DNA of 64,000 nucleotides from Fibrisoma montanum (GTDB lineage: Bacteria; Bacteroidota; Bacteroidia; Cytophagales; Spirosomataceae): positions 663,039 through 727,038 of the forward strand of contig NZ_QXED01000004.1 of the NCBI RefSeq assembly GCF_003583365.1. The letters run 5' to 3'. Positions 52,087-61,626 of this stretch are shown here, piece after piece (position 1 is the first letter of the stretch; each line of letters opens with the position of its first letter). The notes under the pieces were generated by a model. The model saw only the letters and a list, made by a program, of their open reading frames with translations, was not told where the DNA came from and did not search any database. Both the position numbers and the translations under genes were made by a program.

Positions 52087-52752
52087 TTATTTCGGGCATT
52101 TCGCCAGCATGGGCTCAATCTGCGTTTTGCCCCACATCGGGTGCAGGTCGCTGGCTGGTTTAAAGGTAGCAAATTTCTCGGCGGCCTGTTTCAGCACCGG
52201 ACAGGCTGCACCGGGGCCACCGCCAAACTGTTCCGGAGTGTACATCAGTGAGGTTCCTTCCAATACGTAGGGGCGCGGATTATTAGGATTCAACGACTTG
52301 GCTTTTTCAACGCCCGACTGAAACAGCGGACCGTATTGCTGCCAGCGGTTTGCGGGATCAACTACCATCCGGGATTGAGCGATATAGGCTTTCAGGACCG
52401 CCAGTTCGTCGTTGTCGGGGGCCAGGGCGAGGGCTGCTTTCAAATGAGCGTCGGCCTGATCCAGAAACTTGTCTTTCTCGGCTTCATCTTTCCCCATAAA
52501 ACCCAGGTACACGTATATCAGACCGGCGTAATACCGGGGTAGCCACTCTTTGGTTTCCACCCCGGCAATGCGCTCAAACTGATTGGCCATAGCCAGCATG
52601 TCCGGAACGGGCGTTTTCTCGCTTTGAGTTTTCATCCTGCTCAGGGCTTCGGTCATAGCCTGTTTGTATTGGTCGGATCCAGTCGACTGGGCCTGGGCGG
52701 GTACTACGTTGATAATAAACAGGATGAGGGCGGAGGTAATGAACGTTTTCAT
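52087..52752 (-). CDS. Exported TPR-like protein
   Basis: 221 residues with a signal peptide (ITSALILFIINVVPAQAQ). The mature part is helical: YKQAMTEALSRMKTQSEKTP, YYAGLIYVYLGFMGKDEAEK, FLDQADAHLKAALALAPDND and ALNPNNPRPYVLEG-like sequence, a TPR pattern. No enzymatic motif. It lies between the TonB receptor and the LytS operon on the same strand, flanked by hairpins on both sides. Function unknown. Confidence 0.7.
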   Translation of the reverse strand: MKTFITSALILFIINVVPAQAQSTGSDQYKQAMTEALSRMKTQSEKTPVPDMLAMANQFERIAGVETKEWLPRYYAGLIYVYLGFMGKDEAEKDKFLDQADAHLKAALALAPDNDELAVLKAYIAQSRMVVDPANRWQQYGPLFQSGVEKAKSLNPNNPRPYVLEGTSLMYTPEQFGGGPGAACPVLKQAAEKFATFKPASDLHPMWGKTQIEPMLAKCPK

Positions 52753-52767
52753 GGTTTTGATTGTCCT

Positions 52768-52825
52768 GGCCAGGCTCCAGCATGGCCTTTAGTAGTTTAT
52801 AATTGGGCTAGGCTGGAGCCTGGCC
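52768..52825 (-). terminator. Terminator after the second TonB receptor
   Basis: A 14-bp stem (GGCCAGGCTCCAGC, 52768-52781 with 52812-52825) and a long loop, between the receptor stop at 52832 and the next gene's start. Confidence 0.55.
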
Positions 52826-52831
52826 GGGAGG

Positions 52832-55042
52832 CTACAATTGATTTACATCGACTTTCGCTTTTTTCGACAGCATAATCAGGCCACCGACAAAGAAACTCCG
52901 GTACGTCTGCGGCCCCACGGCGTATCGGGTAGTGCGGTCCGCCGTATAGCGGTACGTAAAGATGTTCCGGCTGTTGAGCAGGTTATCCACCGATGCGTAC
53001 AGCACGATCAGGTTGCCTTTGGCCCGCAGGATGTGGCTGGCCGAAAAACTCACGTTATTGACCGCCGGGGTGCGGTCGCTCAGGAACTCACGCTCGGAAT
53101 CAGTCGGGCGGTTGGGGTTGTAGTACGGCCGACCGCTGGTGAACGTGTAGGTCAGACTGATGTTCGTGCTGATTTTTTCGAAGAACCGCTTGGTAATCAG
53201 GCTGACGTTATGGTTTGAAACGAAGGTTGGAGTTGCCACTACGTTAAACTGCTGGAACAACCGCTTCGTATCCACGTAGCTGTACGTTACCCAGTAGTCG
53301 AGGCCTTTCACCGTTTTCTGATCGCGCCAGAACAGATCAAACCCTTGGGCGTAGCCGTGGCCGCTGTTGTCGGTGCGACCCCACGGAAACCGGTACGGGT
53401 TAGCGTCGTAGGGGGTACCCGTAAACTCCCGCACCAGGGCCGCGTAGTTCTTGTAGAAGGCTTCGGCCCGGAACGTACGCTTGTTGCGAATAATCTGGTA
53501 GTTCAGAATCAGGTGGTCGGCCCGCTCGAAGTTCAGGTCGGTGTTGCGATAGAGGTAACGATAATCCGGTGTCTGATAGAACTGCCCGTAGGCCAGCGAT
53601 ACCTGACTGAATACCCCGGTCTTGTACGCCAGCGACAAGCGGGGTGCCAGGTTAACCCGCCCGATCACCGACGAGTATTCGGCCCGGATGCCCGGCTGAA
53701 AGGCCAGGTTGCGACTGACGTAAAACTGCGACTCCACAAAAGCAGCACCGTAGTTGTCGCGCAGGCTGTAGTCTACACCCGACACGGCGTTTTTCAGGGT
53801 AAGCGTATGCGCTTCGGCGCCGAACAGAATCGAACTGTTGCCGCCCAGCAGCCGGGTGATAACAGCCCGTGCCTGCGCCCGCTCACTCGACCGGCTAAAG
53901 TCCTCGGTGTCGTACGTCGTGGCGTCGGTGTCGTAGCTGTACGAGAAACCGGTGTTCAGCAGCCAGCGACCCTCGCCCCAGCTATCGGCATACGTACTGG
54001 TCGTGAACGCGTTGCGGTTGTGTTGCCGCAGGTTGATCAGCCCGGTTTCGTTGCCGACCGTAGCCGCGCCCGGATCGCGGACGTTCATGCCCAGCCGGCT
54101 ATCCGAATACATGCCGTAAAACTTCAGCATGCCGGTCTTGCTGGGCTTCAGGCGGTACGTCAGCGACGATCCCGCAAACTCCGGCTCGCGGGTCCAGTCG
54201 AGGTTCTGCCGCACGAGCGCGAACAGCGGCTTCAGGTTACCGTAGTAGCCGGTTGCCGAGAGGGAAGAATTGGCGGTCGAATGATCGTAGCTGAGGCCGG
54301 CGTTTGCCAGATTCAGGCTGAGACCCAGACCGTTGCTGCTGTTCTTGTCGACGGTGTTCAGCAGCAGTACCGACGACAGGGCCTGGCCGTACTGGGCCGA
54401 GTAGCCGCCCGTGCTGAACGACGTACCCTTGAACATGAACGGCTGAAACCGCCCCCGCGACTGTACATCGGGTAGGGAGCTGAAAAATGGGTTCTGCACG
54501 ATCATACCGTCGATTACGACTTTCGTTTCCAGGTTCGATCCGCCCCGAACGAACACCCCTTCCTGCTCACCCACGCGCTGCGCCCCCGGCAGCAGGTTCA
54601 TGGCCGCCGTAATGTCGGCTGCGGCTCCGGCCGTTGTGACGATATCCATCGGCTTCAGCATGGTCATCTTTTTTTCGTCGGAGGCTTCGAAGGCCCCGGC
54701 CGTAATCACGACGGTGTTCAGTTCATTGGCCAGTTCGGTCAGTTTCACGGTAATCGACGTACGTTCTGGTTGCAGGGTAATCGACCGGACGAACGACTCG
54801 TAGCCGACGTACGTAATGAGCAGGGTAGCAGTGTCCCGGCGGGTGGTAGAGAAGCGGAAAGCGCCGGTCGTATCGGTCGTTGCGCCGTCGTAGGTGCCGC
54901 GCAGAAAAACGTTGGCTCCCGGCAGGGCACGGCCCCGCTGATCGGTAACCCGGCCGCTGACGACCGTCTGAGCCGACGCCGACAGACTAAGCCCGATCAG
55001 TACGGTTGTTAAAAAAGAAGGAAGGCGTAAAAAAAGCTTCAT
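52832..55042 (-). CDS. TonB-dependent outer-membrane receptor with carboxypeptidase-like domain
   Basis: 736 residues from ATG 55042 (MKLFLRLPSFLTTVLIGLSL), which gives a proper signal peptide; the frame is open 48 codons further up but without one. A carboxypeptidase-like domain (GRVTDQRGRALPGANVFLRG) comes first. Then the plug (TAAMNLLPGAQRVGEQEGVF, GGSNLETKVVIDGMIV) and the barrel follow. No SusD-like or DUF4249 partner is adjacent, so this is a stand-alone receptor. The neighbouring TPR and LytS/LytR genes on the same strand could relate to its use or control, but this is speculative. Confidence 0.92.
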   Translation of the reverse strand: MKLFLRLPSFLTTVLIGLSLSASAQTVVSGRVTDQRGRALPGANVFLRGTYDGATTDTTGAFRFSTTRRDTATLLITYVGYESFVRSITLQPERTSITVKLTELANELNTVVITAGAFEASDEKKMTMLKPMDIVTTAGAAADITAAMNLLPGAQRVGEQEGVFVRGGSNLETKVVIDGMIVQNPFFSSLPDVQSRGRFQPFMFKGTSFSTGGYSAQYGQALSSVLLLNTVDKNSSNGLGLSLNLANAGLSYDHSTANSSLSATGYYGNLKPLFALVRQNLDWTREPEFAGSSLTYRLKPSKTGMLKFYGMYSDSRLGMNVRDPGAATVGNETGLINLRQHNRNAFTTSTYADSWGEGRWLLNTGFSYSYDTDATTYDTEDFSRSSERAQARAVITRLLGGNSSILFGAEAHTLTLKNAVSGVDYSLRDNYGAAFVESQFYVSRNLAFQPGIRAEYSSVIGRVNLAPRLSLAYKTGVFSQVSLAYGQFYQTPDYRYLYRNTDLNFERADHLILNYQIIRNKRTFRAEAFYKNYAALVREFTGTPYDANPYRFPWGRTDNSGHGYAQGFDLFWRDQKTVKGLDYWVTYSYVDTKRLFQQFNVVATPTFVSNHNVSLITKRFFEKISTNISLTYTFTSGRPYYNPNRPTDSEREFLSDRTPAVNNVSFSASHILRAKGNLIVLYASVDNLLNSRNIFTYRYTADRTTRYAVGPQTYRSFFVGGLIMLSKKAKVDVNQL

Positions 55043-55193
55043 GGCCCTGGTGCGTTGACTTGGTGAGTCAAAGCTATTGGCTTGATGAGCCGGAAGCCCG
55101 GCTTTTCTGACGAATGCCGGAAAAAAGCAGGATAAACCAGGATTGCGGAACGATGAATTTAATCGTAGTATTGGTTCGCAAAACACAACTCCA

Positions 55194-55775
55194 ATGACAA
55201 CCCGCGATCAACTGTTGGCCCGCGTTCGGCAGAACAAACCCGACGAAAAACCGATGCCTGTTCTACCAGCCTTCACCTTTGGTGACGACGACCGGCTGGG
55301 GCGATTTCAGGATGCGCTGGCGTTCATTGGAGGTCAGTTACTGGTGGCTTCGCCCAGCGATTCCCTCGGCGATCTGATACGTCGGCGGTTTCCGGAGCCG
55401 GGTCGGGTCGCTTCATCGGTGCCCGTCCCCGGGATTGACCTGATCCCGATCGATGCCAATACGGATAAAGTCACGCTCGAACAAATCGATCTGGCGGTGC
55501 TGCAGGGGGAGTTTGCCGTAGCCGAGAATGCGGCTATCTGGGTGCCGGAAGCCAACATGCTGCACCGGGCGCTGCCGTTCATTACCCAGCACCTGCTCTT
55601 GATTGTTCGGCAGGACGCGCTGCTTCCAAATATGCACGCAGCTTACCAGCAGATGGACCGCGGAGGGCTTAGCTACGGCGTTTTTATTGCGGGGCCGTCG
55701 AAAACTGCCGACATCGAACAGTCGCTGGTAATCGGTGCGCACGGTGCCCGCAGCCTGACCGTCATATTATGGTAA
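55194..55775 (+). CDS. LUD-domain protein (LutC/YkgG-like)
   Basis: 193 residues from ATG 55194. The LUD domain signature is present: AVLQGEFAVAENAAIWVPEA, PFITQHLLLIVRQD and the C-terminal GPSKTADIEQSLVIGAHGAR. LutC is one of three subunits of lactate utilisation in other bacteria; LutA and LutB are not near here. It is divergent from the TonB receptor and followed after 30 bases by a GNAT gene. Confidence 0.87.
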   Translation: MTTRDQLLARVRQNKPDEKPMPVLPAFTFGDDDRLGRFQDALAFIGGQLLVASPSDSLGDLIRRRFPEPGRVASSVPVPGIDLIPIDANTDKVTLEQIDLAVLQGEFAVAENAAIWVPEANMLHRALPFITQHLLLIVRQDALLPNMHAAYQQMDRGGLSYGVFIAGPSKTADIEQSLVIGAHGARSLTVILW

Positions 55776-55805
55776 CATTTACGAGTGTACCTTGTTACTG
55801 TCGAT

Positions 55806-56387
55806 ATGACTTACGATTCGCCAAAAACTACAACCTTGATCACGTTTCAGTTGTCAGCCTGTCGGCTCCGCCCCTGGCGCGAAGGCGATGAAGAATCTTT
55901 GTCGAAACACGCCAGCAACCGCCGGATCTGGAACAATGTTCGCGATTTTTTTCCGTATCCCTACACCCCCCGCGATGCTCATTCGTGGGTGCGTTCCAAC
56001 AAATCGCAGCAGATGCCGAACAACCTGGCCATTGACGTCGACGGGCAGGCAGTCGGTAATATTGGCTTTACGGTGAAAGACGACATCTACCGCTACAACG
56101 CCGAAATTGGCTACTGGCTGGGCGAAGAGTACTGGGGCCGGGGCATTATGTCGGAGGCTGTGCCGGTGATGACAAATTACATTTTTCGGAATTTTCAGGT
56201 CAACCGGATTTTTGCCTGCGTACTCGAACAGAATATCGGCTCCATGCGGGTGCTGGAAGCGGCCGGGTATCGCCACGAAGCCATTCACCGTAAAGCTGCG
56301 ATAAAAAACAATCACTACCTCGACGAACACATCTTTGCCATGCTGCGGGAAGAGCACATTGACCTGACGGGACTGCCCCGGGCGTAA
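55806..56387 (+). CDS. GNAT acetyltransferase (RimJ-like)
   Basis: 193 residues from ATG 55806. It shows the RimJ/RimL pattern: CRLRPWREGDEESLSKHASN, GNIGFTVKDDIYRYNAEIGY, WLGEEYWGRGIMSEAVPVMT (acetyl-CoA loop), NRIFACVLEQNIGSMRVLEA and AGYRHEAIHRKAAIKNNHY. Relatives acetylate the N-termini of ribosomal proteins or small amines. The target is unknown. Confidence 0.87.
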   Translation: MTYDSPKTTTLITFQLSACRLRPWREGDEESLSKHASNRRIWNNVRDFFPYPYTPRDAHSWVRSNKSQQMPNNLAIDVDGQAVGNIGFTVKDDIYRYNAEIGYWLGEEYWGRGIMSEAVPVMTNYIFRNFQVNRIFACVLEQNIGSMRVLEAAGYRHEAIHRKAAIKNNHYLDEHIFAMLREEHIDLTGLPRA

Positions 56388-56421
56388 CACCCGGCTAGTT
56401 CCTTTTCGGTTGGGGAAACCT

Positions 56422-56429
56422 TATTTTTG
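56422..56429 (+). promoter_or_regulatory. Candidate -7 element of cmk
   Basis: TATTTTTG matches TAnnTTTG, 44 bases before the cmk ATG. Confidence 0.4.
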
Positions 56430-56472
56430 TGGCTATCTTGCGCAAATTTTGCCACTTCGGTGGTCTGACTTC

Positions 56473-57183
56473 ATGTCTAAAATAGTCATTGCAATAGACG
56501 GATACTCCAGTTGCGGGAAAAGCACGACCGCGAAAGCCGTAGCCGCCCGCATGGGATACGGCTACATTGATACGGGGGCTATGTACCGCGCAGTGAGTTT
56601 GTTCTTTACCCAGGAGCACGTAGCGTTTTCCAATCCCAAGGAGGTAGTCGCAGCCCTTGAAAACATTCACATTACGTTTAATTTCAACCAACGTACCGGC
56701 CGGAACGAAACCTGCCTGAACGGCCTGAATGTGGAGGAGGAAATTCGGAAGATGTACATCTCCAACATCGTCAGCGAGGTTAGTGCCATACCGGAAGTGC
56801 GCCGGGCAATGGTGGCGCAGCAAAAGAAGATGGGCCGCCGGCGGGGGGTCGTCATGGACGGCCGCGACATCGGTACCAAGGTATTCCCTGACGCCGAAGT
56901 GAAAGTATTCATGACCGCCGATACCTACATCCGCGCCCAGCGACGCCAGCGCGAACTTCTGGAAAAAGGCGAATTGGTCAATCTGGAGGACATTATTAAA
57001 AACATTGAAAAGCGCGACCGCATCGACACGACCCGCGCCGAAAGCCCGCTGGTACAGGCACCCGACGCGACCCTGCTCGATACGTCGCACATGACCATTG
57101 AGGAGCAGGTCGACTGGGTTATTCAGCAGGCCGACCGGCGAATCTCCGAACTTCACCGCGAAGGACATTTCAGTCAGGAATAG
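56473..57183 (+). CDS. cmk: Cytidylate kinase
   Basis: 236 residues from ATG 56473. The P-loop GYSSCGKSTTAK is at residues 10-21, followed by GYGYIDTGAMYRAVS, the RDIGTKVFPDAEVKVFMTA segment (nucleoside binding) and the LID region RAQRRQRELLEKGE. It phosphorylates CMP and dCMP with ATP. The next gene follows after 30 bases on the same strand. Confidence 0.96.
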   Translation: MSKIVIAIDGYSSCGKSTTAKAVAARMGYGYIDTGAMYRAVSLFFTQEHVAFSNPKEVVAALENIHITFNFNQRTGRNETCLNGLNVEEEIRKMYISNIVSEVSAIPEVRRAMVAQQKKMGRRRGVVMDGRDIGTKVFPDAEVKVFMTADTYIRAQRRQRELLEKGELVNLEDIIKNIEKRDRIDTTRAESPLVQAPDATLLDTSHMTIEEQVDWVIQQADRRISELHREGHFSQE

Positions 57184-57213
57184 GCTACATCGCCTTCTCG
57201 TAACACATCCGGT

Positions 57214-58278
57214 ATGACTATCGATTATCTGATCGTTGGGCAGGGCGTGGCTGGTTCCGTGCTGGCCTGGACCCTCGACCAGCGGGGCTGTTCGGTCTGG
57301 CTGGCCGACGATCCGACCCTGCCGTCGGCTTCGGCGGTGGCCGCCGGCATCGTCAACCCCCTCACGGGCCGAAAGCTGGTCCGGACCTGGCGGGCCGATC
57401 AGCTCTTCCCGTTCCTGCATCACTTCTACACCGACATTGAGCAAAAGCTGGGTGCCCGCTTTTTTCACGCCCGTGATATCTACCGGCCGTTCCGGTCAAT
57501 CGAAGAGCAGAACGATTATCTGGCCCTCACGGCTGAGCCTGCCGTTCAGCCTTATATCAAACAAGCGGTTGACAATGAGTCTTATAGCGCTTACATCAAC
57601 AACTCATTCGGTGGGCTTGCTGTTACCCAGGCCGGCTGGGTCGATTTAAGTGAGTTCGTTAAAAGCATCAGGACTTATTTTATCAATAAAGGTCAATACG
57701 TCGACGCCAGCATCAGGGCCACAGATTTGATAATCAAGTCGGAAACAGTGGCATGGGAGGGGCGTTCGATCGGTAAAGTGCTATTCTGCGACGGAGTACA
57801 GGCCCGCGAGAATCCGTTATTTGCGTGGTTGCCGTATAATCCCGTGAAAGGACAGATTCTGACGGCTCTTGTTGAGGATTATCCTATCAAAGATATAGTC
57901 AATCAAGGCTTGTTTATTCTGCCCATTCAGGAGGGTTTAGTAAAAATTGGTGCTACATATACCTGGCATGACCTCGATTGGCAAACAACCGAGACCGGTC
58001 GGCAGTTTTTAGAGACGAAAGTGCGTGATATTCTGCGCGTACCGTATCAGGTAGTAAGTCAGCAGGCCGGTATCCGGCCATCGACCAAAGATCGGCGACC
58101 GTTCGTTGGACTGCACCCCGAATTGCCGGGCGTCGGTATTTTTGGCGGAATGGGAACCAAGGGCGTTTCGCTGGCGCCTTATCTGGCTAATCAGTTCGCA
58201 GACTACCTGTTAGCCGGCGAAGATTTAGATACGGAAGCGAATATTAGCCGACATCTTTCGTTATATTACCGTGCATAA
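57214..58278 (+). CDS. FAD-dependent oxidoreductase (DAO family)
   Basis: 354 residues. It opens with the FAD-binding dinucleotide fold (YLIVGQGVAGSVLAWTL, GxGxxG), followed by SASAVAAGIVNPLTGRKLVR. The C-terminal DAO motif PSTKDRRPFVGLHPELPGVG and FGGMGTKGVSLAPYLA bind the flavin. It resembles the oxidase module of MnmC and glycine oxidases. The substrate is unknown. The gene lies between cmk and the TolB-like giant on the same strand. Confidence 0.87.
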   Translation: MTIDYLIVGQGVAGSVLAWTLDQRGCSVWLADDPTLPSASAVAAGIVNPLTGRKLVRTWRADQLFPFLHHFYTDIEQKLGARFFHARDIYRPFRSIEEQNDYLALTAEPAVQPYIKQAVDNESYSAYINNSFGGLAVTQAGWVDLSEFVKSIRTYFINKGQYVDASIRATDLIIKSETVAWEGRSIGKVLFCDGVQARENPLFAWLPYNPVKGQILTALVEDYPIKDIVNQGLFILPIQEGLVKIGATYTWHDLDWQTTETGRQFLETKVRDILRVPYQVVSQQAGIRPSTKDRRPFVGLHPELPGVGIFGGMGTKGVSLAPYLANQFADYLLAGEDLDTEANISRHLSLYYRA

Positions 58279-58311
58279 AAGTTCAAATTTTTTGGTGTTG
58301 GCAAGCTTCGT

Positions 58312-61300
58312 ATGCGAAATCAATACATACTTCTGTTAGGACTGTGGCTGGGGGGGGTAAGTCTGGCCACGGCGCAGAATTACCCATCGCTTGAGCGGTT
58401 CGGAAAGAATCGTATTCAGTACCGGAAATTCGACTGGAAAATCATCCGGACGTCGAATTTCGAAATCTACTATTATCAGGACGGGAACCAGATTGCCAAC
58501 CTGACGGCTCAGTACGCTGAGTCAGAGTTTGATCGGATCACCGAACTGCTCGGTTATACGCCCTACAACCGGATCAAGATCTTCCTGTTCAACTCCCCGC
58601 AGGAGCTGGCACAAAGCAACATCGGTCTGAATGTCCAGGGTGGCCTGAGCAGCCAGGAGGTGGACCTGTCAAAGTCGCGGGTAGAGATTGCCTTCACCGG
58701 CGATCAGGTAAGCTTCCGGCGGCAGATCATTCATGACATCTCGATGCTGTTTGTCTACGACATGCTGTATGGCGGCAGTTTAAAAGATGCGCTTCAAAGT
58801 TCATTGCTGCTCACCCTGCCCGATTGGTTCATGCCCGGTATTGCCTCGTACATTGCCGAGGGCAACAGCGTAGAACTGGATGATTACATGCGTGATGTGG
58901 CGCTGAATCGGCCGGTCAAAAAACCGTCGCTGCTGTCGGGGGCCGAAGCCGAACGGGTCGGTCATTCGATCTGGAACTACATTGTACAGAAATACGGTCG
59001 CGACAACGTATCGAACATTCTGAACCTGACGCGTATCATCCGCAACGAGCAAAGCAGCATTTCCAGCACGCTGGGGATTCCCTACAGCCGGTTCCTGCGC
59101 GAATGGCGTGAATACTACGCCGGTATGGCCAACGCCATTCGGCCATCCTACCCGGGCGGAAATGATGATTTCCGGATCAAGCTCAGCTCATCGGACGGAA
59201 AGCTCCTGCTGACCAGCCTTAAGCTAAGCCCCGACAAGCAGTTTATTGCCTACGGTACGCTGCGGGACGGTAAGTATAGTGTTGAGGTGGTTAATACGAC
59301 CAACCGTAAAACAACAACAGTGCTGTCGGGCGGTTACCGGCTCGATGGTCAGGCGGCCCGGACAAGCACCCCGCTGGTGGCCTGGCAGAAAGGGAATGAC
59401 CTGATTATCATTGTTGATGAAAACGGCAAGACGAACCTGTATAAGTTCTCCGAATTCGATCGGAAAAAGCCCCGCCTGCAGTTCAGACGGCCGATCAATG
59501 GCCTGTCTCAGGTGGTCGCAGTCGATGCTTCGGAAGACGGCGGCAGCCTGATTCTGAGTGCCGATCGCCGGGGCCAGAACGATCTGTTCCTGTTTAATAT
59601 CAACCGGGGTACGTACCAGCAGATCACCAACGATCTCTACGACGACTTATATCCGTCGTTTGTCGGCCGGACAGCCCGTAACGTTATTTTCTCGTCGAAC
59701 CGGCTTCAGGACTCGCTCGGGGTCGATAAAGGTACGTATCGTACGATCAAGGACCGCCTGAGTCTTTTCCGGCACGAGGGCAGTGCGCGTGAATTATCGC
59801 TGGCCCGGCTTACCGACTCGCTCATCAATGCAACGCAGGCCATTGCCGCCGACGAGGCCATAGTCTATTTTCTGAACGATGTCAACGGCATCCGCAACCT
59901 GTACCGGCTCGACACCCTGACGAAGGCCGTCCGCCCGGTAACTGCCCTGCCGCAGAGTATTCGGATGTATGATTTGATTCCATCGAACCAGGGGTTTGTA
60001 TACAGCAGCCTCAGCAACGGCGATGAATACATTGGGTTCCGGTCGGAACTGAACCTGAACCAGACCGTTCAGAACCCGCCAACCCAGCGCAGCATCAGTA
60101 CCGGACTGGTTGCGGCACCAAAGGCCCAGGCTGCGGTAACGCCCCAAGCTGATTCAACCCCCCGCCGGGCTGATTCTACGGTGGCTCGTCGCCCATCGGG
60201 CACCCTGTCGCCTGATCCCGAAAAAGGGCTGGCTCTGGAGCCCGGTGAGGTCGATACCGACAACTACCGGTTTGATCCTGACGTACTACGGTCGTCGGAG
60301 TACCGGCAGCGCCGGAGTGCTACTACAGCGCTGCCGGGTCTGACGGTGGCTCCTCCGCGTAACCGTCGCCGGGAGAACATCACCATTCGCGGACCATTTG
60401 ATTACAAAGGGTTGTTCGTGGCCAGCGATGCGGCATCGTCCTGGCGGATTGATCCCATTCGGGGCTTCGGTTACGCGCAGGATATAACGATGAACGATCT
60501 GCTCGAAAACCACGTATTGCGGGCCGGGCTGTTCATTACGACGACCCTGCGCAACAGCGATCTGTTTGCTGAGTATCACAAGCTGACCAACCGGATTGAT
60601 TTCGGTGCCCGCGTTGACCGGCAGACTCTGTTTGTCGACAATGGAGGATTGAGTCAGAAATACCGCTACAACCGGTTTGCGTTATCGGCATCGTATCCCT
60701 TGTCAGTCAACAGCCGCTTTACCATATCGCCGTTCTACGCCATCACCCGCCTGATTGATCTCTCGTATATCAACAACCCGGATCGTACGTCCGACTATGC
60801 TGGTCTGCGGGGCGAGTTTGTATTTGATAACACCAAGGTGAACGGCATGAACATGATCATCGGTACCCGGATGAAAGCCCGCTTTGAAGAATATGCCGGT
60901 TTGCGGCAGTCTTCGGAAGGGTTCCGTCGGTTAACGCTTGATCTGCGTCATTACCAAAAGATTCACCGTGACCTGGTGCTGGCCCTGCGCATGTCTTTCA
61001 GCCAGTCGGGAGGGCCATCGCCGAAGCAGAGCACGCTGGGCGGTATGGAAAACTGGATTGGTGCGCAGAAAGAAAACGTAGCAACGAACCCGTTGAATCT
61101 GCAATCTGAAACGCGGGACGATTACCGCGATGTGTTCTTCCTGGATTTTGCGGCTCCATTGCGCGGTTTCCGCCAGGGAAAACTGACGGGCAACAGCCAC
61201 CTGCTATTCAACGGCGAGCTGCGGCTGCCTTTGGTGCGGTATTTGTACCGGGGCAACATTACGTCGAACTTCCTGCGTAATCTGCAACTGGTGGCGTTTA

Positions 61301-61557
61301 CGGACATCGGGGCTGCCTGGACGGGAAGAGGGCCATTTAGCCAGCAGAACAGCCTGAATACTGAAGTCGTCGGTGATCCGCGCATTCCGTTCCGGGCTAC
61401 GGTTACCAACTTCAAAAATCCATTCCTGATCGGATACGGTGCGGGAGCCCGGACCATGCTGTTCGGCTATTTCGTCAAGTTTGACTACGGCTGGGGCCTT
61501 GAGAACCGTGTTGTCAGCAGGCCCATCGCTTACCTGACCTTGGGATACGATTTCTAA
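58312..61557 (+). CDS. Large exported TolB-like/beta-barrel protein
   Basis: 1081 residues. After the signal peptide (LLLGLWLGGVSLATAQ) comes a peptidase-MA-like domain with a degenerate zinc motif (RQIIHDISMLF, HxxxH without Glu), then WFMPGIASYIAEGNS. The middle (about 290-580) has TolB/WD40-like beta-propeller repeats (SADRRGQNDLFLFNINRGTY). A threonine/proline linker precedes a C-terminal barrel ending LTLGYDF, typical of outer-membrane insertion. Such long TolB-like proteins are characteristic of Cytophagales; the function is not established. Confidence 0.85.
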   Translation: MRNQYILLLGLWLGGVSLATAQNYPSLERFGKNRIQYRKFDWKIIRTSNFEIYYYQDGNQIANLTAQYAESEFDRITELLGYTPYNRIKIFLFNSPQELAQSNIGLNVQGGLSSQEVDLSKSRVEIAFTGDQVSFRRQIIHDISMLFVYDMLYGGSLKDALQSSLLLTLPDWFMPGIASYIAEGNSVELDDYMRDVALNRPVKKPSLLSGAEAERVGHSIWNYIVQKYGRDNVSNILNLTRIIRNEQSSISSTLGIPYSRFLREWREYYAGMANAIRPSYPGGNDDFRIKLSSSDGKLLLTSLKLSPDKQFIAYGTLRDGKYSVEVVNTTNRKTTTVLSGGYRLDGQAARTSTPLVAWQKGNDLIIIVDENGKTNLYKFSEFDRKKPRLQFRRPINGLSQVVAVDASEDGGSLILSADRRGQNDLFLFNINRGTYQQITNDLYDDLYPSFVGRTARNVIFSSNRLQDSLGVDKGTYRTIKDRLSLFRHEGSARELSLARLTDSLINATQAIAADEAIVYFLNDVNGIRNLYRLDTLTKAVRPVTALPQSIRMYDLIPSNQGFVYSSLSNGDEYIGFRSELNLNQTVQNPPTQRSISTGLVAAPKAQAAVTPQADSTPRRADSTVARRPSGTLSPDPEKGLALEPGEVDTDNYRFDPDVLRSSEYRQRRSATTALPGLTVAPPRNRRRENITIRGPFDYKGLFVASDAASSWRIDPIRGFGYAQDITMNDLLENHVLRAGLFITTTLRNSDLFAEYHKLTNRIDFGARVDRQTLFVDNGGLSQKYRYNRFALSASYPLSVNSRFTISPFYAITRLIDLSYINNPDRTSDYAGLRGEFVFDNTKVNGMNMIIGTRMKARFEEYAGLRQSSEGFRRLTLDLRHYQKIHRDLVLALRMSFSQSGGPSPKQSTLGGMENWIGAQKENVATNPLNLQSETRDDYRDVFFLDFAAPLRGFRQGKLTGNSHLLFNGELRLPLVRYLYRGNITSNFLRNLQLVAFTDIGAAWTGRGPFSQQNSLNTEVVGDPRIPFRATVTNFKNPFLIGYGAGARTMLFGYFVKFDYGWGLENRVVSRPIAYLTLGYDF

Positions 61558-61574
61558 GCTTGTTTTCTGTACGA

Positions 61575-61626
61575 TTAATCATAGCAAAAAAGCACCTGAA
61601 CCCAGGTGCTTTTTTGCTATGATTAA
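61575..61626 (+). terminator. Terminator after the TolB-like gene
   Basis: A perfect 24-bp stem (61575-61598 with 61603-61626) with a 4-nt loop; the stem contains A6/T6 runs, so it can work on both strands. Confidence 0.85.

Noticed and set aside
53345..54475. A 376-codon plus-strand frame inside the TonB receptor gene
   Set aside because: It is antisense to an unambiguous receptor; the composition is that of a reversed coding strand.
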